DNA from: Gemmatimonadota bacterium
Lineage (GTDB): Bacteria > 4572-55 > J002
NCBI GenBank assembly: GCA_003697105.1
Contig: RFFQ01000080.1
Location: forward strand, 1 to 24,123
Length of the DNA stretch: 24,123 nt
Direction of reading: 5' to 3'
Positions within the stretch are counted from its first letter, which is position 1, and every line of letters begins with the position of its first letter. Under the pieces are notes generated by a model. It made no database searches, was not told the origin of the DNA, and was given only the letters and a program-made list of their open reading frames with translations. Position numbers and translations under genes: made by a program. Below are positions 1 through 7,539 of this stretch, piece by piece.

Positions 1-2
1 AA

Positions 3-47
3 AACTCAAGTAACTCGCAAAACTCATAAAACTCGTAAAACTCAAAA
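3..47 (+). repeat. Five tandem nonamers (AACTC-N4) directly before a start codon
   Basis: Five consecutive 9-bp units fill this stretch exactly: AACTCAAGT, AACTCGCAA, AACTCATAA, AACTCGTAA and AACTCAAAA. The last unit ends on the base before the ATG of the DUF58 gene. The units share AACTC and vary in the last four bases. No Shine-Dalgarno sequence is present in the visible 47 bp, so the array takes the place where a ribosome binding site would be expected. The array may extend beyond the left edge of the window. Confidence 0.85.
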
Positions 48-950
48 ATGATTCCGAAAGAACTGGTTCGCAAAATTCGCAAAATAGAGATTCGGACGAA
101 CCGGCTGGTGAATGATGTCCTTTCCGGGCAGTATCACAGTGTGTTTCAGGGGCAAGGCATTGAATTTGCCGAAGTCCGGGAGTATCAGCCGGGTGACGAT
201 ATCCGCTCGATTGACTGGAACGTGACGGCGCGAACGGGTCATCCGTTTATCAAGCGGTTCCATGAGGAACGGGAATTGACCGTGATGCTCCTTGTTGATG
301 CTAGTGCCTCGCACGATTTTGGTACCGCGAACCCGATCCACCCCGATGAAACACCAAAAACCAAACAAGAAATTGCTGCCGAGTTATGTGCGCTACTGGC
401 ATTTTCCGCTATCAAAAATAATGATAAAGTTGGGCTCATTATGTTTACCAATGAGGTGGAAAAGTATATCCCACCTAAAAAAGGACGGCAGCATGTATTG
501 CGTGTGATTCGGGAGGTGCTCTATTTCCAGCCAAAGTCCCGGCAGGGTAACATTAGTGTCGCACTGGAGTTTTTTAACCGAGTGACAACCCGCAGAAGTG
601 TAGCGTTTTTACTTTCGGATTTCATCGATCAGGGGTATGATAACGCGCTGAAAACGGCGAACCGGAAGCATGATTGTATCGCTATAACGGTCAATGACCC
701 GCGTGAAATTGAACTACCCAACGTCGGACTGATTGAGCTTGAAGACGCCGAAACCGGTGCTACGGCTCTTATTGATACCCGTTCTGCTACGTTTCGGGAG
801 CAGTACCGACAGCAGCAACTACGACGAATTGAGACCCGCAATGCTGTCTTGAAGCAATGCCGGGTCGATGCCATCCATATTGATACGGCTCAACCGTATG
901 TGGACCCCCTTGTGAAATTTTTTAGGATGCGTGCCGCACGTTTCCGTTGA
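48..950 (+). CDS. DUF58 domain protein with von Willebrand A-like fold
   Basis: This is a 300-residue protein of the DUF58 family, usually partnered with MoxR AAA ATPases; the biochemical role is poorly known and is thought to involve envelope or metal-cofactor protein maturation. The hallmark segment EVREYQPGDDIRSIDWN lies near residues 42-58. It is followed by a MIDAS-like DxSxS motif (D84, S86, S88 in VDASAS), the metal-binding signature of vWA domains. There is no signal peptide or membrane segment. The ATG at 48 gives the normal N-terminus for the family (IPKE...IEIRT), although no ribosome binding site precedes it. The transaldolase gene starts 35 bp downstream. A MoxR gene is in the window but about 17 kb away, so the partner is not adjacent on the visible side. 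The family assignment is secure; the function is inferred. Confidence 0.9.
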   Translation: MIPKELVRKIRKIEIRTNRLVNDVLSGQYHSVFQGQGIEFAEVREYQPGDDIRSIDWNVTARTGHPFIKRFHEERELTVMLLVDASASHDFGTANPIHPDETPKTKQEIAAELCALLAFSAIKNNDKVGLIMFTNEVEKYIPPKKGRQHVLRVIREVLYFQPKSRQGNISVALEFFNRVTTRRSVAFLLSDFIDQGYDNALKTANRKHDCIAITVNDPREIELPNVGLIELEDAETGATALIDTRSATFREQYRQQQLRRIETRNAVLKQCRVDAIHIDTAQPYVDPLVKFFRMRAARFR

Positions 951-985
951 TTTTTTAATCTTATGGAGAAGGAGATTTTTCAAGA

Positions 986-1642
986 ATGAGATTTTTTATT
1001 GATACCGCCAATCTGGAAGAAATTCGAGCGGCGGCAGAGATGGGTTTAGTGGATGGGGTGACAACCAATCCCAGTTTGTTAGCCAAAGAAGGACGTAATC
1101 CCATAGAGATTTTTCGCGAAATTTGCCAGATCGTCGATGGACCCGTCAGCGCCGAAGTCGGTTCTACCGAGTACGATGGCATGATGGCAGAAGCCCATAA
1201 ATTAGCCGAAATTCATCCCAATATCGTCATCAAAATCCCAATGACTCTGGATGGGTTACGCGCTGTGCGTACCCTTTCAGAGGAAGGTATCAAAACCAAC
1301 CAAACCCTCTGTTTCTCGCCTTCGCAGGCTATTTTGTCCGCAAAAGCCGGCGCAACCTACGTGAGTCCATTTGTGGGGCGGTTAGACGATATTAGCTCCG
1401 GTGGCATGGATTTAATCGGGCAAATCATCACTATCTATGATAATTATGATTTTGAGACGCAGGTCTTGGTTGCTAGTATTCGCCATCCGATGCATTTAGT
1501 TGAAGCGGCACTAATGGGGGCGGATGTGGCGACGATCCCGTATAAAGTTATCACCCAATTAATCAAACATCCGTTGACGGATATTGGCTTACAGCGCTTT
1601 GTGGATGATTGGAACACTGTTAAAGATTTAGTCCAGTTTTAA
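986..1642 (+). CDS. tal: Transaldolase, small TalC/MipB-like subfamily
   Basis: This is a 218-residue TIM-barrel aldolase of the non-oxidative pentose phosphate pathway. It moves a dihydroxyacetone unit between sedoheptulose-7-phosphate and glyceraldehyde-3-phosphate. The N-terminus [13 protein letters not shown], the TTNPSLL motif (residues 26-32) and the Schiff-base lysine in VIKIPMT (K83) define the family. Two positions separate transaldolase from fructose-6-phosphate aldolase: here Glu57 (in SAEVGST) replaces the FSA Gln59, and Phe129 (in SPFVGRLDD) replaces the FSA Tyr131. Both match true transaldolases. A strong ribosome binding site (GGAGAAGGAG, 964-973) supports the start. The gene follows the DUF58 gene by 35 bp and ends just before an intrinsic terminator. 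The activity call rests on these residues from family knowledge. Confidence 0.92.
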   Translation: MRFFIDTANLEEIRAAAEMGLVDGVTTNPSLLAKEGRNPIEIFREICQIVDGPVSAEVGSTEYDGMMAEAHKLAEIHPNIVIKIPMTLDGLRAVRTLSEEGIKTNQTLCFSPSQAILSAKAGATYVSPFVGRLDDISSGGMDLIGQIITIYDNYDFETQVLVASIRHPMHLVEAALMGADVATIPYKVITQLIKHPLTDIGLQRFVDDWNTVKDLVQF

Positions 1643-1651
1643 GGATAAGAG

Positions 1652-1676
1652 GCACCTCCGCCGAGGTGCTTTTTTT
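1652..1676 (+). terminator. Intrinsic terminator after the transaldolase gene
   Basis: A perfect 7-bp stem, GCACCTC (1652-1658) and GAGGTGC (1663-1669), with a 4-base loop is followed at once by seven T residues. This is a textbook rho-independent terminator. It sits only about 5 bases before the ribosome binding site of the protease gene, so it may also act as a leader structure for that gene. Confidence 0.88.
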
Positions 1677-1692
1677 ATGCAAGGAGTCAACG

Positions 1693-2880
1693 ATGAAAGC
1701 AGATTGGTTTTTACGCTCTGTCGGGGGATTAATTTTACTTCTGGTGCTGGCGTTAGGCGGGTATTATTGGGGGCAACACCCGTCGCATCCACCGAAAGAG
1801 TCTTTTTGGGTTACCACTCCCGCGGCACATGCCGATCCCGCAGGGGCGGTAGATGATATTTCCACCACGCGTCGAAATGCGATTGTGAAAGCGGCTCGAT
1901 TGGTCAGTCCGGCGGTGGTAACGGTCAACGTGATTCAAACTCAAGTCGTACGCGGCTACCGCCCGAATTCACTTTTTGACTGGTTTTTTTATGATTATGC
2001 GCCCTTTTATGCGGAACGCCAGATTCCTTCACTTGGTTCCGGTTTTATCATCAATGATCAGGGGTATATTCTGACCAATGACCATGTGGTCGAAAATGCG
2101 TCAAAAATCACCATCAGTTTACCGGATGGGCGTGAATTTCCCGCTGAGGTCGCCGGAGCAGATGCCGGATTTGATCTGGCATTGGTCAAAATCAAAGACC
2201 CGCCGCATGATTTACCGGTGGCACCCTTGGGAGATTCTGATGATCTGATTATTGGAGAATGGGCAATTGCTATTGGCAACCCCTTCGGCTCCCTCATTGA
2301 AGACCCCAATCCAACGGTCACGGTGGGCGTGATCAGTGCGGTCAAGCGGATGGTAAAATCCTCCCGAAATCAGAAATACCAATATCGTGATCTGATCCAG
2401 ACAGATGCCGCGATTAATCCGGGGAATAGTGGGGGACCACTGGTTAATGCCAACGGGCAGGTGATTGGCATCAATTCCTTTATTTTTACAGAAAGTGGCG
2501 GCTCCGTGGGGATGGGCTTTGCGATCCCAATCAACGCGGCAAAACGGATGGTCGAAGAGGTTATCCGATATGGCAAAGTGCGCGACATCTGGGTGGGACT
2601 GTACGTCCGTGCCATTACACCGATGCTGGCGCAAGTCTTTGGTTTGCCACCGAATATGAAAGGTGTGCTTATCTCCACTATCGAACGCGACGGTCCCGCC
2701 GATAAAGCCGGTTTGGAAGTTGGAGATGTGATTCAATCAATTAACAACACAACCATTACCTCACCGCAGGAAGCCGAACGCCAACTGGTTGGTTTACGGG
2801 TAGGTGATGTGGTGAAATTTGGAATTTGGCGTGAAGGACGGGAATTGCAGATTCAGTTAGTATTAGAAGAACGAAAATAG
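1693..2880 (+). CDS. DegS/HtrA-like periplasmic serine protease
   Basis: This is a 395-residue S1C-family protease that would degrade or sense misfolded envelope proteins. The N-terminus has one hydrophobic segment (about residues 9-27) without a clear cleavage site, so the protein is probably anchored in the inner membrane facing the periplasm. The catalytic triad is visible: His131 (TNDHVV), Asp161 (FDLALV) and Ser246 (NPGNSGGPL). One C-terminal PDZ domain spans about residues 300-390. The single PDZ and membrane anchor resemble DegS more than two-PDZ DegP/DegQ, but I give no symbol because orthology cannot be settled here. The ATG at 1693 has a good ribosome binding site (AAGGAG, 1681-1686); an earlier in-frame start would lie inside the terminator hairpin. 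It may be transcribed by read-through from the transaldolase gene or from a promoter inside it. Confidence 0.92.
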   Translation: MKADWFLRSVGGLILLLVLALGGYYWGQHPSHPPKESFWVTTPAAHADPAGAVDDISTTRRNAIVKAARLVSPAVVTVNVIQTQVVRGYRPNSLFDWFFYDYAPFYAERQIPSLGSGFIINDQGYILTNDHVVENASKITISLPDGREFPAEVAGADAGFDLALVKIKDPPHDLPVAPLGDSDDLIIGEWAIAIGNPFGSLIEDPNPTVTVGVISAVKRMVKSSRNQKYQYRDLIQTDAAINPGNSGGPLVNANGQVIGINSFIFTESGGSVGMGFAIPINAAKRMVEEVIRYGKVRDIWVGLYVRAITPMLAQVFGLPPNMKGVLISTIERDGPADKAGLEVGDVIQSINNTTITSPQEAERQLVGLRVGDVVKFGIWREGRELQIQLVLEERK

Positions 2881-2894
2881 GTGAATGTGCCCGA

Positions 2895-2924
2895 CGCGCC
2901 ATGTACCCGCGAGGACATGGCGCG
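2895..2924. terminator. Hairpin between convergent genes, possible bidirectional terminator
   Basis: A perfect 10-bp inverted repeat, CGCGCCATGT (2895-2904) and ACATGGCGCG (2915-2924) with a 10-base loop, fills the 45 bp between the stops of the protease gene (+) and the TPR lipoprotein gene (-). There is no T-run on either side, so it is not a canonical intrinsic terminator. It may instead protect both 3' ends. Confidence 0.5.
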
Positions 2925-2925
2925 C

Positions 2926-3837
2926 TTACTTCAATTGATCCAATTGAGTTTTGATCTGTTCTGCGCGGACATTATCACCCTGTTGTTGGTATACGGCATA
3001 CAATCGCCTCAAATCCGTTTCCACTTGATGCGTCAACCCCAGGGCGATATGAAGATTCAAACTCCGCTCATAATAGGATGCCGCGGCTTGCCATTGCTGT
3101 TGTGCGGACTCAACATCACCCAAGTATCGTAAATCCAAGCCGATGCCCCGGCTATTTTCAAGTTTCCGATCCCATTCTAGTGCCTGTTGAAAATAATTCG
3201 TGGCGGCAGGGTAACGGTTTTGCTCTAACGCTACCAACCCTAGATTCGATAGGTTTGTGGCAACTCCCGCCGGATAGTGGTGCTTTTTATTGATTTCCAG
3301 TGCCTGTTGGTAGCACACCGTTGCCGCCTCAATTTGACCTGCATATTTGAGCACAAATCCCCGCGTGTTCAGAAGCAACGCTTGTTGCGCCGCATCTGGA
3401 TGTGCATCCAGCAGGGTTTGTGCCTGATCCAAATACGAAAATGCCTGTTCAGGACTCATGGTCAAGACGGTTATTTGTGCTAAATAATTCAAAGTGGTCA
3501 GGGCAAGGGAGGGTGGGGTGATTTGATCGAGTCGCCGGTAGGCTTCCTGAAAAAAAGTGTGTGCCGTCTCCAGTTGACCGGCATCCAAATAGATGCGCCC
3601 CATCGCATTTAAATTTTCGATAATGCCGTTGCCATGGTCTAACCGGCGATATACCGTCAATGCCTTGTCAAATAAGCGTAACGCCCGGTAAAAGTCCCCT
3701 TGTTGGTATGCTTTTAATCCGCTCTGTGTCAAATCTTTGGCATAATCTACTTGTACGTATGGCTTTCGGAAACTGCACCCTGTTCCGCTGAATACAATCC
3801 CAAAAATCAGAAAAAATACAATAATACCCTTGTTCAT
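2926..3837 (-). CDS. TPR-repeat lipoprotein
   Basis: The 303-residue product begins with a lipoprotein signal: a short basic start, a hydrophobic stretch and a lipobox ending at Cys21 (FSGTGC). The mature chain would be lipidated and held at a membrane facing the periplasm. The rest, from about residue 33 to the end, is a run of tetratricopeptide repeats, with recurrent patterns such as ATNLSNLGLVALEQNRYPAA and GLKAYQQGDFYRALRLFDKA. TPR arrays serve as protein-binding scaffolds; nothing in the sequence shows the partner. The gene is transcribed away from the PAS kinase gene across a short shared upstream region (3838-3945) and converges on the HtrA-like protease gene. The ATG at 3837 has only a weak ribosome binding site. 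Architecture is clear; the function is unknown. Confidence 0.85.
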   Translation of the reverse strand: MNKGIIVFFLIFGIVFSGTGCSFRKPYVQVDYAKDLTQSGLKAYQQGDFYRALRLFDKALTVYRRLDHGNGIIENLNAMGRIYLDAGQLETAHTFFQEAYRRLDQITPPSLALTTLNYLAQITVLTMSPEQAFSYLDQAQTLLDAHPDAAQQALLLNTRGFVLKYAGQIEAATVCYQQALEINKKHHYPAGVATNLSNLGLVALEQNRYPAATNYFQQALEWDRKLENSRGIGLDLRYLGDVESAQQQWQAAASYYERSLNLHIALGLTHQVETDLRRLYAVYQQQGDNVRAEQIKTQLDQLK

Positions 3838-3850
3838 CTGTTATTCTCAC

Positions 3851-3879
3851 TTGACAAATGTATACTTAAACTGTTTTAT
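3851..3879 (+). promoter_or_regulatory. Possible sigma-70 promoter for the PAS histidine kinase
   Basis: A perfect -35 hexamer TTGACA (3851-3856) is followed after 17 bp by TTTTAT (3874-3879), which matches the -10 consensus at four of six positions. It lies about 65 bp before the kinase ATG in the divergent intergenic region. The -10 is weak, so this is a tentative call. Confidence 0.4.
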
Positions 3880-3945
3880 TGTAAAATATAGCTCCTCACA
3901 TTAATTTGCTGTTGATTATTGACATTTTACATAACGAGACGAGTT

Positions 3946-5640
3946 ATGTCAAATTCTGTTCAACCGGCTGTTAATACCTATCAAGCCGAAATTGAACAAC
4001 TTCGGGCGGAGAATCGCTATCTTCGGCAGCAACTGACCTCCGCACGAACTAATTCCCTGAATCTAATTTATGATTCTATTCCGGATGCGGTTGCTCTCAT
4101 CCATGTTTCCCCCCAACATCAGTATTGCTTTCAACTTGCCAACCGCGTTTTTCTTCAACAATTGGAATACACCGCTACTCAAATTGATCATCAACCTCTT
4201 GCCAATGTTTATACCCCGGAAGATTACCAATTCTTAAAAGATAAACTGGATCAGGTGATATTGACCGGTAAAGTCTTACGGTATGAGCGTCATTTGAAGT
4301 TACCCCAAGGAGAATCTCGTTTTGAAGAAACCGTAATGCCCATTTTAGATGATGCCGGGAATTGCAGTTTTATCCTGCTGATTTCGCATGATATTACACA
4401 CCAGACAAAACGAGAAGCAGAACTCTGCCGGCGCAATGCTGAATTGGAACAACTGTATGTCCTCCGAACCACCCAATATTATCTTGCCCGTTTGTCACAA
4501 CAGTATGAATTGCAGGAACATGAGCGTACACGAATGCTCCTCCAACGCTCTGAAGACCGCTTTTACAAAGCATTTCATTGTAGCCCAATTCCCACCGCAA
4601 TTTTGATCCTGCAAGATGGACGTTTTGTAGATGTAAATGACCATTTTTGCCGGCTAACCGGTTATTCCCGCCATAGTATTTTAGGGTTGCGAGCTTCAAA
4701 TCTACCTTTGTGGGACCATGCCGCCTTCTTACGTCGCTTCTTGCCGGTGCTCCACGCTGAAGAATCCATTCAGGGTATGCCGGTTCAGTACATTACCCGC
4801 TCCGGCGATTTTCGAGAGGGGTTGTTTTTTGGGGGCGCGTTTGAACTGGAAGGAGAGTGGTGTTTACTCTGTATGATTTACGATCCCGCCGCGGAACAAA
4901 AGACGCTAGATCAGCGCCTGCAGGAACGTAAACACCAATTGGAACAATTGCAAAAGGACTTTATCTCGTTAGTGTCCCATGAATTTCGTACCCCCTTAAC
5001 GGTAATTCTTTCTTCCGCCGAGTTGTTGGAACGGTACGCTGACCAACTAACCACTGAAAAGAAAACCTTGAGCCTGAAAAATATCCAAAAACAGGTGCAG
5101 TATTTGGCACGCCTTTTGGATGATTTTACCGCCATCCAGGAAGGTTCTACGGACCAGTTGTTTGTCCTTCTGAAATCGGTAGATGTGGAATCTTATACTG
5201 CCCAACTGATCGAACGTGTGTATGACAGGACGGAATCTTCGTGCCCTATCCAGTTTTCGCTGAACCTTTCCCATCATCGTTATCGCATCGATAAATCGTA
5301 TTACGGGCAATTGATCACCCATTTATTGAGCAATGCGCTCAAATTTTCGACCCAACAGACCTCCGTTTATCTGCGCTTGTGGGATGAGCCGGAGTGGCTG
5401 GTTATTGAGGTAACGGATCACGGTATTGGCATTCCTGAGCCAGACCTACCCTATATTTTCCAACCCTTTTTTCGGGGATCGAATGTGGGAACCCTGCGCG
5501 GGGTTGGGTTAGGTTTAACTATTGTTGAGCAGATTTTGAACGCCTATGGGGGTACGATTCATCTGGAAAGTACCGCTGGTGAAGGAACACACGTTTGTGT
5601 GCGCCTGCCGCTGGATAATACCGGCGTAATCAAAAATTGA
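3946..5640 (+). CDS. Soluble sensor histidine kinase with two PAS domains
   Basis: This is a 564-residue kinase without a membrane segment or signal peptide, so it probably senses a cytoplasmic cue. A short coiled coil (about residues 10-32) leads into a first PAS domain (about 38-150), a linker helix, and a second PAS domain (about 202-315). A HisKA dimerisation helix follows with the phospho-acceptor His345 (SLVSHEFRTP). The HATPase domain has the N box with Asn463 (LLSNALKFS), the G1 box with Asp491 (DHGIGIP) and a G2 region (GVGLGLTIVEQI). No receiver domain is attached and no response regulator gene is next to it, so it is an orphan in this window. The ATG at 3946 follows a purine-rich stretch. 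A TTG at 3919 is a less likely start. The 3' end overlaps the convergent beta-barrel gene by 11 bp. The ligand of either PAS domain cannot be told. Confidence 0.92.
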   Translation: MSNSVQPAVNTYQAEIEQLRAENRYLRQQLTSARTNSLNLIYDSIPDAVALIHVSPQHQYCFQLANRVFLQQLEYTATQIDHQPLANVYTPEDYQFLKDKLDQVILTGKVLRYERHLKLPQGESRFEETVMPILDDAGNCSFILLISHDITHQTKREAELCRRNAELEQLYVLRTTQYYLARLSQQYELQEHERTRMLLQRSEDRFYKAFHCSPIPTAILILQDGRFVDVNDHFCRLTGYSRHSILGLRASNLPLWDHAAFLRRFLPVLHAEESIQGMPVQYITRSGDFREGLFFGGAFELEGEWCLLCMIYDPAAEQKTLDQRLQERKHQLEQLQKDFISLVSHEFRTPLTVILSSAELLERYADQLTTEKKTLSLKNIQKQVQYLARLLDDFTAIQEGSTDQLFVLLKSVDVESYTAQLIERVYDRTESSCPIQFSLNLSHHRYRIDKSYYGQLITHLLSNALKFSTQQTSVYLRLWDEPEWLVIEVTDHGIGIPEPDLPYIFQPFFRGSNVGTLRGVGLGLTIVEQILNAYGGTIHLESTAGEGTHVCVRLPLDNTGVIKN

Positions 5641-6937
5641 ATTCCACCCGCAGATAAGCATAGTCATTATCCCGATACCGCCCGAAAATCCCGTTTGTAT
5701 CTCCCTCCAATAAATCGATCCCAAACGTGCTATTGACACCATCCCACAACGCGTAACTTCCGCTAAACCGCAAAAACACATCATCGGGGCTGGCATAACC
5801 AAAAGCGGAAAGCCGTAATTTTTCCCGCCAAAATGACCGTTCCAGTAAGAGGGTGAAGATTTCTAGCAGGTCGTCTTCCCGGATAGGTTCCGGCGCATCT
5901 AAAATGTACCGGCGATAGTATTGCCCGCTGGCGATACCCCAACTACCCAAATCCAGATCAACTCCCACCAGCAGGTCCACTTCATCGGCACGTACACTGC
6001 CGTTATCTAGCAGATTATGGGTTGTCCACCGCTTATTCCAAAAATAAGCGCCCTCCCCCCGCACGACAAATCGATTCCAACCAGTGGAAAAACTGCCTCC
6101 CGCCATTGTCAGGAGCGGATACCTCAATACCGGTACCTCCACCGTGACCGGAATCGTGCCAATGATGGTGATGTCCACAGGTTGTGTACTTAATACGGGC
6201 AGATTATCCCTTCCCCGAAAGAAGTAACCCGCTAGATCGACGGTGGCGAATGAATGGAACAGCCGGAGACCCCACTCTGAATTTTTCAGATTCGCCGGAG
6301 GCGTTTCCGCCAATTGCGCCGGATCGGAGGGCAACGGGAGCGTGTCTATCGGGTTAAGGGGATCGAAAGGATTCGGGATCGTTAGTGAATCGGCAGAGAA
6401 AAGCGTCCACGGACTATCAAATGAGGGGAGTTCGTGCCCGCGAAAGGTGGGAATTGCGATAAGTTCAAGTTCGGTGTCCCAGCCATACAGATTTAGCCGG
6501 AGCATGTCTTCCGCCAACCGAATATCATCAAAATCTTGCGTGATGAATTCACTCAAATCTTTGGGGGTGATAATGTCGGTGATGATCAGTCCATCGGTGT
6601 TACCCCACGCGACCACCTGTCGCCCCACACGGACATCCGCATGTTCGAAATAGAACGTGCCGAATGCCTCACGCAATTCGATTTGGATTTCCTCAGTGGC
6701 TTCCAACTTATCGTGTTCAAATTCCAATGCCGTGTAAACTTGTGATTCCCCATAATTGTATAATGCTTTTAGTACCAGTTGGTTACGGTTACTTAAATAG
6801 TCATGGTCTTCTTGTAACCGTACCGCCGTATAATACCGCAGTAACCCGTTCCATTCCAACGATTGGGCGAGTACTGCCAGCGGAAACACCAGCACGATTA
6901 TCAACATCAGGGTGTTTCGGAGGACTTTTTGGTTCAT
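5630..6937 (-). CDS. Outer-membrane beta-barrel protein, porin-like, function unknown
   Basis: The 435-residue product starts with a Sec signal peptide (hydrophobic core about residues 9-23, likely cleaved after AVLA, residue 24). It continues as alternating amphipathic strands rich in aromatic residues and glycine and ends in LRVEFNF, a terminal Phe typical of the signal read by BamA. A distinctive block at about residues 104-131 (VGRQVVAWGNTDGLIITDII, then PKDLSEF) recalls uncharacterised DUF1302-like outer-membrane proteins; I recognise this loosely and cannot confirm it. The ATG at 6937 overlaps the stop of the response regulator gene (ATGA), so the two are translationally coupled. It is the last gene of the run that begins at bamA and overlaps the convergent PAS kinase gene by 11 bp with no terminator between. 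The outer-membrane location is well supported; the substrate is unknown. Confidence 0.7.
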   Translation of the reverse strand: MNQKVLRNTLMLIIVLVFPLAVLAQSLEWNGLLRYYTAVRLQEDHDYLSNRNQLVLKALYNYGESQVYTALEFEHDKLEATEEIQIELREAFGTFYFEHADVRVGRQVVAWGNTDGLIITDIITPKDLSEFITQDFDDIRLAEDMLRLNLYGWDTELELIAIPTFRGHELPSFDSPWTLFSADSLTIPNPFDPLNPIDTLPLPSDPAQLAETPPANLKNSEWGLRLFHSFATVDLAGYFFRGRDNLPVLSTQPVDITIIGTIPVTVEVPVLRYPLLTMAGGSFSTGWNRFVVRGEGAYFWNKRWTTHNLLDNGSVRADEVDLLVGVDLDLGSWGIASGQYYRRYILDAPEPIREDDLLEIFTLLLERSFWREKLRLSAFGYASPDDVFLRFSGSYALWDGVNSTFGIDLLEGDTNGIFGRYRDNDYAYLRVEFNF

Positions 6938-7539
6938 AATGTCTTCGGATCGGGTATTACCAGTTGGCGGTGGGCAATGGTTTTGAGAAAATCTGTCAGC
7001 GTGTGGTGGATTTTGTGAAGTTCACGCTCAAGGGTATCGAGTGTTTCTGTCACGGTTTCCGTTTGGGGATGACGGAGGTCTTCCAGATGGCGCATTACGG
7101 TGTTGAGCGAGGTTTCCAATTGTGAGGCATCATCTCCCCGGACGGATTTGAGCACATGTTGCAAATGTTTCCATTCCCGCCGGATGTGAAAGGATTCAAT
7201 GGCGTACTCCATACGCAGGCGATGAATTTCAAACGAGCCGATCAGGGGTTTGATCATAAAATCGGCGCCACCTGCCGCCATAAACTCCCGTGCCAGTTTT
7301 TCCGAGATGATTGCGGTCAACATAATGACGGGTATGTGGGGGTCAATTTGCCGGAACACTTCCATCCCGTTCATATCTGGCATCATATAATCGAGGATGA
7401 CCAAATCATACGCCGTTTTGGCTAACTTTTCCAGACCCTCTTTGCCGGAATCGACGGCGTCAACCGTGTGGTTTTCCGCCAGAAATTTTTTTAGAAAGCC
7501 TCGAGCGGCGTAATCATCTTCGATAATCAAAATTTTCAT
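6934..7539 (-). CDS. Response regulator with a helical, non-DNA-binding C-terminal region
   Basis: The 201-residue protein has an N-terminal CheY-like receiver domain (residues 1 to about 120). It has the acidic pair Glu7/Asp8/Asp9, phospho-acceptor Asp50 ([12 protein letters not shown]), Thr75 and Lys97 (MIKPL). The remaining 80 residues are predicted to be helical and rich in His, Glu and Leu. They show no winged-helix, HTH, GGDEF or other common output motif, and no clear Hpt signature. It overlaps the upstream hybrid kinase gene by 4 bp (7536-7539) and the downstream beta-barrel gene by 4 bp, so all three are translationally coupled. The hybrid kinase is the obvious phosphodonor. The output is probably through protein-protein contact, which is inference. 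Confidence 0.88.
   Translation of the reverse strand: MKILIIEDDYAARGFLKKFLAENHTVDAVDSGKEGLEKLAKTAYDLVILDYMMPDMNGMEVFRQIDPHIPVIMLTAIISEKLAREFMAAGGADFMIKPLIGSFEIHRLRMEYAIESFHIRREWKHLQHVLKSVRGDDASQLETSLNTVMRHLEDLRHPQTETVTETLDTLERELHKIHHTLTDFLKTIAHRQLVIPDPKTL

Noticed and set aside
1666-1692. Upstream in-frame start for the protease
   Set aside because: It lies inside the terminator stem and has no ribosome binding site; the ATG at 1693 has AAGGAG at proper spacing.
2212-2736. Long open frame on the minus strand (174 codons) inside the protease gene
   Set aside because: It lies wholly antisense to a clear HtrA-like gene, has no ribosome binding site and its product has no recognisable pattern.
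3919-3945. TTG start and a second TTGACA as promoter near the PAS kinase
   Set aside because: A promoter there would start transcription inside the gene, and the matching -10 position (AGTTAT) is poor; the ATG at 3946 is a better start.
6243-6653. 136-codon plus-strand frame inside the beta-barrel gene
   Set aside because: Antisense shadow of a gene with a clear signal peptide and coupled start; the product is low-complexity and Ser/Arg rich.
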